64,000 nt of DNA from positions 62,001-126,000 of the forward strand of contig NZ_AUNE01000011.1 in NCBI RefSeq assembly GCF_000447755.1. The letters run 5' to 3'. The position numbers and the translations under genes are program-made. A model generated the notes under the pieces. The model did not search any database, had not been told where the DNA came from, and worked only from the letters and a program-made list of their open reading frames with translations. The DNA is from Bacteriovorax sp. BSW11_IV. Its GTDB lineage: Bacteria; Bdellovibrionota; Bacteriovoracia; Bacteriovoracales; Bacteriovoracaceae. Positions 1 to 8,940 of the stretch are shown here, one piece after another (position 1 is the first letter of the stretch; every line of letters starts with the position of its first letter).

Positions 1-25
1 TTCATAGTGATGGTCAACTGCGAAA

Positions 26-415
26 CTAGACTTCTTGGAAAACGATATCGGCCATGGGTTTTGGAACAGGCCTTGGCCCAAGCCCGAGGACAAAGTTTTC
101 AAGGTCTTTTTGTTTGCTCTCGGCCTCAATCAATGCCGAGCGTGTGGCCTTTTTAAGAGAAGGGCAAACCTTCTCAGATTCAAGGGTGCGCAGACGCGAG
201 ATGTCGTTATCAATGCGTCGTAAGTATTTTTGGATCTGCCCTTTATCGAAGTTCTCTTCATTATGGGCGATGGTAAGGTCCACTTTTTCGAGGTTTAAAG
301 TGATAGAGTGTTTTAGTCTCGCCACACGGCCTTCTCCAAAAGAACTACAGACCTCAGTAAAGGCCATAATCTTAAGAGAAAATAGAGATAAAAGAACTGC
401 TATAAATGTTTTCAT
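26..415 (-). CDS. Small exported protein, unknown function
   Basis: 129-residue protein of no recognised family. The N-terminus has a short basic start, a hydrophobic run of about 14 residues and an MAF-type junction near residue 18, which looks like a Sec signal peptide, so the product is probably periplasmic. The rest is helical and charged, with two cysteines (near residues 23 and 84) that could form a disulfide, and a Pro-rich tail (GPRPVPKP). The ATG is preceded by GAGG about 8 bases upstream, which supports this start. The overlapping plus-strand frames have no ribosome site and look like shadows. Confidence 0.6.
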   Translation of the reverse strand: MKTFIAVLLSLFSLKIMAFTEVCSSFGEGRVARLKHSITLNLEKVDLTIAHNEENFDKGQIQKYLRRIDNDISRLRTLESEKVCPSLKKATRSALIEAESKQKDLENFVLGLGPRPVPKPMADIVFQEV

Positions 416-585
416 TTTTATCCTCGTTTTTATGTAAAACTTTGCAGGCCATATGCCACTATTTTTGCCACAATAAGGTGAAATAATGTCAAAATAATAG
501 ACAATATGATTGTAGTGTAAAAGAGTGGAACAGGATCTAAGTTTTCAGTTACAATAGATTCTGTCCGTTTAAAAAAGGTGTCCCA

Positions 586-2040
586 GTGCAAGAAGCGTCT
601 TCTACCAGACCTTTTAAAAGTTTAAGTGTGAAAATACTCTTGTGGATTTTGCTCACAAGTTCCATGCTCACAACAGTCTTTACTTTCTTCTCACTCTATC
701 TGGATTATAAAAACGAAACAGATTTGATGGACATCACCGTAGAGCAGATTAGAAAAAGTACGGTATCAAGCCTTGGCCGCTCTCTTTGGGATATTAACCT
801 TGAACAGGTTGAGGCCCAGATTGATGGGATTATGAAAATCAATGACGTTGTTGAAGTGGCCGTCTTTGATGAAAATGGTGACAAACTTGTCTCTCAAGAA
901 AAGACCTATAAAAAATCATTTACCAGCAAAAGAGAATTTGAGCTTACGCATTTAACAGTTGAAGGTGAGAAGCATCTTGGAAAACTTTTAATCGTTTTAA
1001 CAGAAGAAAATATCTACGACCGTTTAAAGACAAAAATCATCTATATCTTTCTTACTCAGGCCCTTAAAACATTGATGATCTCTTTTATCATTATCTTGAT
1101 TATCAATCGTTTCATTCTAAAAGATCTAACTAAGCTTTCACTGTTCTTTAAGAATTATGATGAAAAATCTATGGAAGAATATGTCATTCCTAAAAGAGAT
1201 CTTGAAGGCAGCACCTACGATGAGTTGGACATGCTTCACAGTTCTATTGAAAAGATGAATCACGTGATTATAGAATTCAATACCAAGATGAAAGAAGATA
1301 TCGAGAAAAAAGATGTCGAGCTTCAAAGGCAAAAGGCCTATGCTGAAAATGCAAGTCGTCTGGCAAGCTTAGGTGAGATGGCCGGTGGGATCGCTCATGA
1401 GATCAACAATCCATTAATGATTATTTCAAGTTCTTCAGATCTCATTAAGCGCTCATTGACTTTAGAGCAACCTGATCTGCTTAAAATTGAGAATATGAAC
1501 GATAAAATCAAAGCAACAGTAAGACGTGTTGTTGATGTTGTTCAAGGACTTAAGAAAATTGCACGCAATGCAGATGACGATGAATTAATGCCGGTAAAAG
1601 TCGATCATATATTGCATGATGCCACGACTCTGTGTTTTGAAAAATTTAGAAACGATGGCGTTAATCTTTCTGTTCAAGTTAATAATGAATTGATGTCTCA
1701 GCAGGTCTTGTGTCGTGAAATTCAAGTCAGCCAAGTGCTTATCAACCTTTTGAACAACTCGTTTAAGGAGATTGTCGAGAGACCGGATAGCTGGATTAAG
1801 ATTCAAGTTGAAGATAGAGGACAGGATATTGAGTTTGCTGTCATGGACAGTGGAAAAGGGATTCCTGTTGAGATCCGTGATAAAATCTTTGATCCGTTCT
1901 TCACTACTCGTAATCAAGGGGAAGGGACAGGGCTAGGACTTAGTATTTCGCGTACCATTATCGAGCAGCAGGGCAGCCAGCTCCACTTAGATACGGACTG
2001 TGAAAATACACGATTTTTCTTTAGGCTCAAAAAGGCGTAA
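586..2040 (+). CDS. Membrane sensor histidine kinase
   Basis: 484-residue kinase that should sense an extracytoplasmic signal and autophosphorylate. Order: TM1 about 15-39, a periplasmic sensor about 40-150, TM2 about 150-175, a HAMP-like and coiled-coil stretch, then the HisKA box LGEMAGGIAHEINNP with phospho-His 271, and a HATPase domain (N box INLLNNS, G1 DSGKGIP, G2 GEGTGLGLSIS). The start is GTG with AAAGGTG upstream. No response regulator is adjacent, so it is an orphan kinase. Its catalytic half closely resembles the GAF kinase at 43756, including a DCEN-x-RF ending, so the two are probably paralogs. The signal is unknown. Confidence 0.9.
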   Translation: MQEASSTRPFKSLSVKILLWILLTSSMLTTVFTFFSLYLDYKNETDLMDITVEQIRKSTVSSLGRSLWDINLEQVEAQIDGIMKINDVVEVAVFDENGDKLVSQEKTYKKSFTSKREFELTHLTVEGEKHLGKLLIVLTEENIYDRLKTKIIYIFLTQALKTLMISFIIILIINRFILKDLTKLSLFFKNYDEKSMEEYVIPKRDLEGSTYDELDMLHSSIEKMNHVIIEFNTKMKEDIEKKDVELQRQKAYAENASRLASLGEMAGGIAHEINNPLMIISSSSDLIKRSLTLEQPDLLKIENMNDKIKATVRRVVDVVQGLKKIARNADDDELMPVKVDHILHDATTLCFEKFRNDGVNLSVQVNNELMSQQVLCREIQVSQVLINLLNNSFKEIVERPDSWIKIQVEDRGQDIEFAVMDSGKGIPVEIRDKIFDPFFTTRNQGEGTGLGLSISRTIIEQQGSQLHLDTDCENTRFFFRLKKA

Positions 2041-2123
2041 AGGTAATTTGTTTTTCCCAATATCCGTTTGACAAAGAGGGGCAAGCTTTTGCATAGTCAG
2101 GGTCCTGATTCCCGGAGAATTGT

Positions 2124-3263
2124 ATGATTTATTTTGATTATGCCGCAACGACGCCGGTGTGCGAAAATGCTTTAGCGGCCCTAAACGAATCTTTTCAAAA
2201 TGATTTTGCCAATCCTCACGCGGCCTACACTTTATCAAAAAAATTAAATGCAAAATTAGAAGCTAAAAGAGAAGAACTTCTCGGACTTCTTGGGGCGAAA
2301 AAGGGAAGTCGACTTATTTTTACGTCCTCGGCCACTGAGGCCAATAATATGGTCTTACAAGGTTTGAATTTAGGACCTAAGGCCACAATTTTAAATTCTC
2401 CAGCTGATCATCCTAGCACTGTTAAAGTTGTTGAGCATCTGGGCGAGAATCACAATATTGGTCATTTTGTTTTAAATAGTCATGGTGTTGTTGATGAACA
2501 AAAACTTTTGGCCATGATCGATGGAACGACTTCTTTGGTCGTTTTCACTCATGTGAATAATATGAGTGGAGTCATTACTGATGTGTTTGATTTAAGTAAA
2601 AAAATAAAGGCCATCAATCCAAAATGTCACATCCATGTTGATGCTGTTCAAAGTTTTGGTAAAATTCCTTTTACACTTAAAGATAGTATGATTGATTCGC
2701 TTTCCATTTCAGCTCACAAAACATATGGGCCTAAAGGTTGTGCGGCCCTTTATCTGCGTGAAGGTGTAGAGATTAGGCCAATGCTTATTGGTGGTGGACA
2801 AGAAGGCGGACTGCGCTCTTCAACAGTATCATATCCATTAATAAATGGATTTTTAGCTGCAGCAAATTGGTCTTTAGATAATCGCGAAGAAAAGTTGGCC
2901 AAAGCGAAAAAATGGAATTTGTGGCTTAGAGAAAAAATGCAAGGTGTTCATAAAAATATCGCCTTTCCATTTTCTCATGTAGATACATCTCCCTATGTAA
3001 TAGGTATGCTCTTTCGAGGCATTTCAAGTGATATCCTTCTTCGTCATCTCGAGATGAAAGAAGTTTATATTTCAAGCTCATCTGCTTGCTCGTCAAAAAT
3101 TAAAGGACAGAATCCGACATATGATGCTCTAGGTATCGCTGTATCGGATCATAAGTCTTTTATGAGAGTTTCTTTTGGAGACATGACGACAGATGAGGAT
3201 TTTAACAATTTTATTTCAATTTTTTCGTCAGTCATTGACGATATCAGAATGCTCATTAAGTAG
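2124..3263 (+). CDS. Cysteine desulfurase (NifS/IscS family) paired with ThiI
   Basis: 379-residue PLP aminotransferase-fold protein that should take sulfur from L-cysteine as an enzyme persulfide. Seen: N-terminal YFDYAATTPV, the PLP lysine K199 in SISAHKTYGPKG, and the persulfide cysteine C322 in SSSACSSKIKG. The ATG follows a CGGAG site. The thiI gene starts 12 bases after its stop, which suggests a dedicated sulfur donor for tRNA thiolation, as known for NifZ and ThiI in Bacillus subtilis. A general Fe-S cluster role cannot be excluded, but no scaffold gene (iscU or sufU) is nearby. Confidence 0.9.
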   Translation: MIYFDYAATTPVCENALAALNESFQNDFANPHAAYTLSKKLNAKLEAKREELLGLLGAKKGSRLIFTSSATEANNMVLQGLNLGPKATILNSPADHPSTVKVVEHLGENHNIGHFVLNSHGVVDEQKLLAMIDGTTSLVVFTHVNNMSGVITDVFDLSKKIKAINPKCHIHVDAVQSFGKIPFTLKDSMIDSLSISAHKTYGPKGCAALYLREGVEIRPMLIGGGQEGGLRSSTVSYPLINGFLAAANWSLDNREEKLAKAKKWNLWLREKMQGVHKNIAFPFSHVDTSPYVIGMLFRGISSDILLRHLEMKEVYISSSSACSSKIKGQNPTYDALGIAVSDHKSFMRVSFGDMTTDEDFNNFISIFSSVIDDIRMLIK

Positions 3264-3275
3264 TAGGGGACATAA

Positions 3276-4466
3276 ATGTATAAGACACTGGTTTTGAACG
3301 TTGCAGAGTTATGGCTTAAAGGAAAAAATAGACCACTTTATTTTAAGGCCCTTAAAAATCATGTGAAGTCTGTTGTGAAATCTCATCACGTGGGTGAGTA
3401 CTCTCTTCGCAATGAGCAGCATCGCCTTGTTCTAAGATTAGAAAATGAAGCTACCGAAGAACTTATTAAAGGTATTTCTTGTATACCTGGTTTGACTTCA
3501 TTTACTCCTGCTCTAACTGTTGAAGTTGATGTTCAAGCAATTATGCCAGCAGTTCGTCGTGAACTTGATAAACTAGAAGGCCAGAAAAAAACATTTAAAG
3601 TTGTATCAAAAAGAGTGAATAAATCTTTCAAAATGGGATCTATGGATCTTAGCCAACATATTGGTGGAGAAATTTTGAAAGAATATAAAAATCTTTCAGT
3701 AGATATTAGAACGCCTGAAGTTATTGTGGATCTAAAAGTTCTTGATGAAGATATTTTTGTTTCAACAAGAACAATCCAGTGCCCTGGTGGTTTACCAGTT
3801 GGTACAAGTGGTCATCTTGTCAGTTTACTCTCTGGCGGCTTTGATTCTCCTGTTGCCAGTTACATGATGGCCAAAAGAGGTTGTCGCCAAGAGTTTATTT
3901 TCTTCTATGCCTACCCATTTGTTGGTGAGGAAGTTAAAGAGAAGATTATTTCAATTTCAAAAGTTCTTGCTCGCTATCAAAATGGATGTCGACTTTATGT
4001 TGTCCCATTTGGTGACGTACAAAATCATATTTCAAAACATTGCAAAGAAGATTATCGAACTCTTTTATTTAGAAAGTACATGATGGAAATTGCCAGTATG
4101 CTGGCCGATAAAATTGGCGCTGATGCTCTATGTACAGGAGATGCTCTTGGTCAGGTATCTAGTCAAACAATATTTAATATGGCCACTCTCGATAAGGCCT
4201 CTAAGCATCTTATTTTGAGACCTCTAGTAGGTCATAACAAACTTGAGATCCTCGATCTTGCAAGACAGATTGAAACTCATGATATTTCAATTATTCCCCA
4301 TGATGATGCGTGTGCACTTTTTGCACCGAAGCACCCAGTAATTCGCCCACATTTAAAATACTGGGAGCATTTCATCGAGAATAACGATGTGACGGAAATT
4401 TTAGAAAAAGCACTAAATGAAGCAGAGATTTATAAGTTCAATCCAAAAGGTGAAATTCTCTCGTAA
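3276..4466 (+). CDS. thiI: tRNA 4-thiouridine synthase ThiI, short form
   Basis: 396-residue enzyme expected to thiolate uridine 8 of tRNA with ATP and persulfide sulfur. It has an N-terminal ferredoxin-like and THUMP region (about 1-165) and a PP-loop adenylation motif SGGFDSP at 186-192. The protein ends right after the AANH domain, so the C-terminal rhodanese domain of the E. coli enzyme is absent; such short ThiI proteins are known in Bacillus, where a partner desulfurase delivers sulfur. The partner here is the gene immediately upstream. AGGGGA sits 7 bases before the ATG. A role in thiamine synthesis is unlikely without the rhodanese domain. Confidence 0.92.
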   Translation: MYKTLVLNVAELWLKGKNRPLYFKALKNHVKSVVKSHHVGEYSLRNEQHRLVLRLENEATEELIKGISCIPGLTSFTPALTVEVDVQAIMPAVRRELDKLEGQKKTFKVVSKRVNKSFKMGSMDLSQHIGGEILKEYKNLSVDIRTPEVIVDLKVLDEDIFVSTRTIQCPGGLPVGTSGHLVSLLSGGFDSPVASYMMAKRGCRQEFIFFYAYPFVGEEVKEKIISISKVLARYQNGCRLYVVPFGDVQNHISKHCKEDYRTLLFRKYMMEIASMLADKIGADALCTGDALGQVSSQTIFNMATLDKASKHLILRPLVGHNKLEILDLARQIETHDISIIPHDDACALFAPKHPVIRPHLKYWEHFIENNDVTEILEKALNEAEIYKFNPKGEILS

Positions 4467-4528
4467 AAATATTTAAGTGTTTCTGTCAGTTTTTTGTAAA
4501 ATTATGAAATGACTCATTTTTGCCCTTT

Positions 4529-4560
4529 ATGGAATCCTCATGAACTCCTATTATAATAGG
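4529..4560 (+). promoter_or_regulatory. Putative promoter with palindromic -10
   Basis: A perfect TATAAT lies at 4552-4557, 27 bases before the protease ATG, with a weak -35 (ATGGAA, 17-base spacer). The -10 is the centre of a perfect 14-base palindrome, CCTATTATAATAGG (4547-4560), which could also be a repressor site. Confidence 0.45.
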
Positions 4561-4584
4561 TAGGATAACCATATCGGAGCAAAA

Positions 4585-6807
4585 ATGAAAAAATCCTTTA
4601 TACCTCTTTTAATGCTGTCTGTTCTTTCTCAAAGTTATGCCAACGAAAAAAAACCGGACATGACACCAGACCCGAAGAAAGAGCAATTTGTTGGTCAAAT
4701 CATTAAAAAGGTTCTAGAGAACTTCCACTATAAAAGAATGGACATAGATGACAGCGTATCAGTTAAGGCCTTTGAAGAGTTCTTAAAAAGAGTCGACTAT
4801 GCAAAGCAATTTTTAACAGCTGACGATGTAAAAGAGCTTCGTAAGTATCAGTTTAAAATGGATGATCAAATGGAGACAGGTGATCACCAACTCGTAAATA
4901 AAACAATCGAAATTTTATCGAAGAGAATTAAAGAGGCCGATGGTTATAGGGAAGAGCTTTTCAAAAAAGGATTTGATTTTTCAAAGGATGAAACAATCGA
5001 AGTTGATCCGAAGAAAAAAGAATTTGTTAAGAGCGAAAAAGACCTTAAAGACCAGTGGAGAAAGACGTTTAAGCATTCTGTGCTAACTCGTTATATTGCC
5101 ATTTCAGAAGATCAAGAAGATCTTGTAAAAAACAAAGGTAAGAAAGACGATAAGTCTGAAAAAGATAAAAAAGCTAAAAAGAACAAAGAAGAGAAAATCT
5201 TAACAGATGCTCAAATGCGTGAAAAGGCCAATGAGTCTGTTAATAAAAAGTACAAAAGATTTTTTGAAAGACAGTTACAAGAAAACAGAGGTGACTACTT
5301 CGAGAAATACTATAACTCTCTAGCTACTATTTATGATCCGCACACAACTTATCTTCCACCTAAAGCAAAAGAAGATTTTGACATTGATATCTCTGGTCAG
5401 TTAGAGGGAATTGGTGCTGTATTACAAGAAGATGAGGGCTATATTAAAGTCGTTACGATTGTTCCTGGTGGAGCAGCGTGGAGACAAAAAGGTCTTGAAG
5501 TCGAAGACGTGATTGTTAGTGTTTCTGAAGGTGATAGTGAACCAGTTGATCTTGTTGGAATGAGAGTAGAAGATGCTGTTCGCTATATTAGAGGAAAGAA
5601 AGACACAGAAGTTAGATTAACTGTTAAAAAGGCCGATGGGACAAGAAAAGTGATTCCAATTGTACGTGATGTCGTTCAAGTCGGTGAATCTTACGCAAAG
5701 TCTTCGGTACTACAAATTAAAGGTTCTAAGCAAAAAGTTGGATACATCTATTTACCAAAATTTTATAGAGATTTTGAAAATCAAAAAATTAATTGTACAG
5801 AAGATGTTAGACAAGAACTACGCCGTTTAAAGGCCCAAAAAGTTGACGCTGTTATTTTAGACTTAAGAAATAATGGTGGTGGTGCACTTGAAGATGCACG
5901 TGAAATGTCAGGTCTTTTCATCAAAGAAGGACCTATTGTTCAAGTTCGTGATAGCCGTGGTGAAAACGAAATTAAGGCCGATACAAATCCTGGGATCGAG
6001 TACGATGGTCCACTTGTTGTTATGATCAACCGTTTTAGTGCTTCAGCATCTGAAATTTTAGCGGGAGCTATGCAAGACTATAAACGTGCACTAATTGTTG
6101 GGGGAGAGTTCTCTCACGGAAAAGGAACAGTTCAAGCGGTTTATAATTTAAATCAAGGGCCATTCCTGTCTCGCTTTGCTCCTATGATGGGGGCCATGAA
6201 AATTACTATTCAGAAGTTCTACAGAGTAAATGGAGATTCAACTCAGTATAAAGGTGTGACTCCAGATGTGATTCTTCCAGATCCATTATCTTATGCAGAA
6301 AACAGAGAACAAGATTTAGAATACTCTTTGCCATGGGATAAAGTTCAGGCCCTAGATTACACAACTTGGAATAAGTTTTCTTACAATGTTCCAGAAGTAA
6401 CGAAAAAATCAAAAGATCGTGTGTCTAAAGATAAGTGGTTTAAGAAAATTCAAGAAAATATCGATTATCTTGCGAAACGTAAAAATGATACGGCATTTAC
6501 TCTAAATCTTGATAAGTTCAGAAAAGAAGAAGAGAAAAATGAAAAAATCATCGAAGAATTAAAAGTAAATCCTGAATTCAATGAAATTCAAGTTTCAAAC
6601 TTTGAAGCATCTCTTCGTTCCCATGAGAAGATTAAACCAGGTGATGAAAAGCATTGGAAAGACGACTTTGAACAAAGAAAAAATGATTGGGTAAAAACTC
6701 TTAGAAAAGATGTTCAGCTAAGAGAGACAATGGATATCGTTTCTGATATTCTCTCAGGCCAATCCGTTAAAGAATTTAGAGTCGCAAGTGGGCTTGTTGA
6801 AAAGTAG
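4585..6807 (+). CDS. prc: Tail-specific (C-terminal processing) protease, S41 family
   Basis: 740-residue periplasmic serine protease of the Tsp/Prc type, which degrades or trims proteins from their C-terminus. It has a signal peptide (MKKSFIPLLMLSVLSQSYA), an N-terminal helical region, a PDZ domain (about 265-350, starting ISGQLEGIGAVL) and the S41 core. By alignment to E. coli Prc the catalytic residues are S487 (in FSASASE) and K513 (in HGKGTVQ), with conserved D498. The long C-terminal helical region is typical of full-length Prc. A lysine-rich insert at about 180-205 (KNKGKKDDKSEKDKKAKKN) is unusual. Probably heads an operon with the next two genes. Confidence 0.93.
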   Translation: MKKSFIPLLMLSVLSQSYANEKKPDMTPDPKKEQFVGQIIKKVLENFHYKRMDIDDSVSVKAFEEFLKRVDYAKQFLTADDVKELRKYQFKMDDQMETGDHQLVNKTIEILSKRIKEADGYREELFKKGFDFSKDETIEVDPKKKEFVKSEKDLKDQWRKTFKHSVLTRYIAISEDQEDLVKNKGKKDDKSEKDKKAKKNKEEKILTDAQMREKANESVNKKYKRFFERQLQENRGDYFEKYYNSLATIYDPHTTYLPPKAKEDFDIDISGQLEGIGAVLQEDEGYIKVVTIVPGGAAWRQKGLEVEDVIVSVSEGDSEPVDLVGMRVEDAVRYIRGKKDTEVRLTVKKADGTRKVIPIVRDVVQVGESYAKSSVLQIKGSKQKVGYIYLPKFYRDFENQKINCTEDVRQELRRLKAQKVDAVILDLRNNGGGALEDAREMSGLFIKEGPIVQVRDSRGENEIKADTNPGIEYDGPLVVMINRFSASASEILAGAMQDYKRALIVGGEFSHGKGTVQAVYNLNQGPFLSRFAPMMGAMKITIQKFYRVNGDSTQYKGVTPDVILPDPLSYAENREQDLEYSLPWDKVQALDYTTWNKFSYNVPEVTKKSKDRVSKDKWFKKIQENIDYLAKRKNDTAFTLNLDKFRKEEEKNEKIIEELKVNPEFNEIQVSNFEASLRSHEKIKPGDEKHWKDDFEQRKNDWVKTLRKDVQLRETMDIVSDILSGQSVKEFRVASGLVEK

Positions 6808-6813
6808 AAGTAA

Positions 6814-7062
6814 ATGACAAAGAAAATTGAAACGTATGTTGAAAATAATGACCTCAATGAAATTATGCTAATTCTTGAGGAGTTAGACGATGAGAAGTTG
6901 GCCGTGGAATTGTTAAAGGAATTTAACGATAAAACAAAAGTTCACGGGCAACTGATCCTGGATATGAACAGCAATCTTGATAACGAAGAATGGAAGGTCA
7001 AATGTGATAAGGCCCGTCAAGATGTTGAAGCTGTTGTTCAAAGAATCAAATCTTTAAAGTAG
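6814..7062 (+). CDS. Small acidic helical protein, unknown
   Basis: 82-residue, highly charged, predicted all-helical protein without signal peptide, membrane segment or cysteine-rich motif beyond a single Cys. It starts 6 bases after the protease stop, with a weak AGAAGTAA ribosome site, and ends 6 bases before the RDD gene. The tight spacing suggests one transcript with both neighbours and argues that the gene is real. No family recognised. Confidence 0.6.
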   Translation: MTKKIETYVENNDLNEIMLILEELDDEKLAVELLKEFNDKTKVHGQLILDMNSNLDNEEWKVKCDKARQDVEAVVQRIKSLK

Positions 7063-7068
7063 GTTGTA

Positions 7069-7770
7069 ATGGGTGGAAGTGGACGCGATGATTGGGATTT
7101 CAAGGTTGATGTAGATAAGGCCGATACTTCTGATCAAAATGACAAGGAAGTCGTCAAAAAAATCGCTAAAAAGGCACAGACACCCAAAGACCTTAAAAAG
7201 TCTTTAGTAAAAAAAAGTGATAAAATTGATCTTGATTATTCTCGTGTGAGTGAAAAAATCAGTCGCGCCGAGGATGCAAGAAGGTTGAAGGCCGAAGAAA
7301 TTGCGGCCAATGAATCTGTTCATGATCATGCCTTGGGGCCAGATATTGTGACAAGGGCGAAGGCCTTTATCATTGATATTTGCTTTTGCTTAGTTGTTGT
7401 TGGAGCGTTATTTATTTACGATAAGATGCTCTTTAAAATGCCTAGATTTCTCATTCATATTATCCCACAAGATATTCGCAGTTATGGGGATCAGTATATT
7501 ATTGGCCTATCATTTTTCTTAGTGGCCTATTTTATTTTTGTCATTCTTTTTACGACATTCACTGGAAAGAGCATTGGTAAGAAACTTTGCAGAATTGTTG
7601 TTATGTCTCGCGATGAAGCGCCTGTACACTTTTATCAAATCATTTGGCGTGAGGTTTTTGTAAAACCCATTTCTGTTCTCAGTATCATTGGCATTCTCTT
7701 TTACTTTATTGGTGGTAAAAGAAGAATGCTTCATGATTATTTAAGCGGAACTTCGTTATTCTACTATTAG
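7069..7770 (+). CDS. RDD-family membrane protein
   Basis: 233 residues. The first 90 are cytoplasmic, lysine-rich and probably disordered. The RDD domain follows, with three membrane segments at about 100-118, 144-162 and 198-214. Family marks seen are RAKAFIID at the first helix, GKSIGKKL in the loop, and MLHDYLSGT near the C-terminus. RDD proteins are thought to be transporters or membrane-associated regulators, and the substrate here is unknown. Its last 15 bases overlap the 3' end of the convergent pilT-like gene. Confidence 0.82.
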   Translation: MGGSGRDDWDFKVDVDKADTSDQNDKEVVKKIAKKAQTPKDLKKSLVKKSDKIDLDYSRVSEKISRAEDARRLKAEEIAANESVHDHALGPDIVTRAKAFIIDICFCLVVVGALFIYDKMLFKMPRFLIHIIPQDIRSYGDQYIIGLSFFLVAYFIFVILFTTFTGKSIGKKLCRIVVMSRDEAPVHFYQIIWREVFVKPISVLSIIGILFYFIGGKRRMLHDYLSGTSLFYY

Positions 7771-8832
7771 TTTTTGTAGGAAGTCAGATTGTGAGCTAAC
7801 TGTTTCAAGGGCCACTTCTTTTGAGATAAGTCCATCTTGATATAGTTTCATAATATGACCATCAAATGTCTGGCATCCATGGCTTTTGGCCATGATATTG
7901 TTCAATCTCGCTAGAGGCTCTTCTCCAAGAATACATTCACGAACCCCTGGGCTTGTAATACAGATTTCTTGGGCGACGACTACTCCTTGCTTAGAATTTG
8001 ATTTCAAAATTCTTTGGCAAATAACGGCCTGTAGTGATTCTGAAATTCTTTTTCTTGCTTCTTCTTGTTCTTCTTGGGGAAACATTGAAATAAGACGGCC
8101 CACTGTTGAGATTACATTTTTAGTGTGAACAGTTCCAATAACAAGGTGACCAGTTTCACTGGCCTTAAGGGCCGTAGAAATTGTTTCCGCATCACGAAGC
8201 TCACCAATTAAAATGATATCCGGATCTTGTCTCAAGGCCGAGCGAAGGGCGCTCATAAAATCGGGAGTATCTTTTCCTATTTCTCTTTGTGAAATACGAC
8301 ATTTTTTCTGAGGGTGAAGAAACTCGATAGGATCTTCAATCGTCACAATATGGGCCTGTTTATTTTCATTGATATGATTAATCATAGCGGCCAAGGTTGT
8401 GGTTTTACCAGACCCTGTTGCACCCGTGACTAAGATCAGACCTCGTTTATTTTCACAAATTTGATAAAGGGTAGAGCTAAGATTGAGCTCAGCGATGGTC
8501 GGGATATTCATATTGATAATTCTAAAGATAATCCCGTAGCGATCGGCAAAACGAAAGACGTTATAGCGCAAACGGCTAACATTTTCTATTTCATAGGCCC
8601 CGTCAACTTCATTTATTGAGGTGAGATTGTCGTCGATTTTTTTCAACGCACCTACGATGCGGCTAATATCTTCTATATCTTTGTAAGTGAACTGTCGGTT
8701 CGATTTTACGGGATAAAGTTCTCCCTTGATTCGAAGCGCAGGAGCTTCTCCTTCACGTATATGAATATCACTGGCCTTATTATCAATAGCGACCTGAATT
8801 AGACTGGCTAAATGTTCTTTCTTAAATGGCAT
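7756..8832 (-). CDS. PilT/PilU-type retraction ATPase
   Basis: 358-residue hexameric ATPase of the type IV pilus retraction class, powering twitching or prey attachment. Seen: an N-terminal PAS-like PilT domain, Walker A GATGSGKT at 137-144, an Asp box, the Walker B and arginine-finger region (DPDIILIGELRDAET) and the His box (GHLVIGTVHT). The ATG has GGAAGG a few bases upstream. No pilus assembly genes are in the window, so it is a detached motor gene, as is common for PilT paralogs. PilT versus PilU cannot be settled by eye. Confidence 0.9.
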   Translation of the reverse strand: MPFKKEHLASLIQVAIDNKASDIHIREGEAPALRIKGELYPVKSNRQFTYKDIEDISRIVGALKKIDDNLTSINEVDGAYEIENVSRLRYNVFRFADRYGIIFRIINMNIPTIAELNLSSTLYQICENKRGLILVTGATGSGKTTTLAAMINHINENKQAHIVTIEDPIEFLHPQKKCRISQREIGKDTPDFMSALRSALRQDPDIILIGELRDAETISTALKASETGHLVIGTVHTKNVISTVGRLISMFPQEEQEEARKRISESLQAVICQRILKSNSKQGVVVAQEICITSPGVRECILGEEPLARLNNIMAKSHGCQTFDGHIMKLYQDGLISKEVALETVSSQSDFLQKLIVE

Positions 8833-8905
8833 GACCTTCCCCTTAGAAATATTTTACATACAAACCCAGTGGATTCAAAGCATCAAATGACTAACGTTTT
8901 GAAAA

Positions 8906-8934
8906 TGTACGTTTCAAATTTTGTCATGTATAAT
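8906..8934 (+). promoter_or_regulatory. TATAAT close to the GT9 start codon
   Basis: A perfect TATAAT (8929-8934) ends 6 bases before the ATG at 8941. The -35 position holds only TGTACG. If used, transcription would start at or next to the ATG, giving a leaderless or near-leaderless message. Confidence 0.35.
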
Positions 8935-8940
8935 CTGAGC

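Noticed and set aside
54-437. Plus-strand frame over the first gene
   Set aside because: No ribosome site, composition of a shadow; the minus-strand gene has a signal peptide and good ribosome site.
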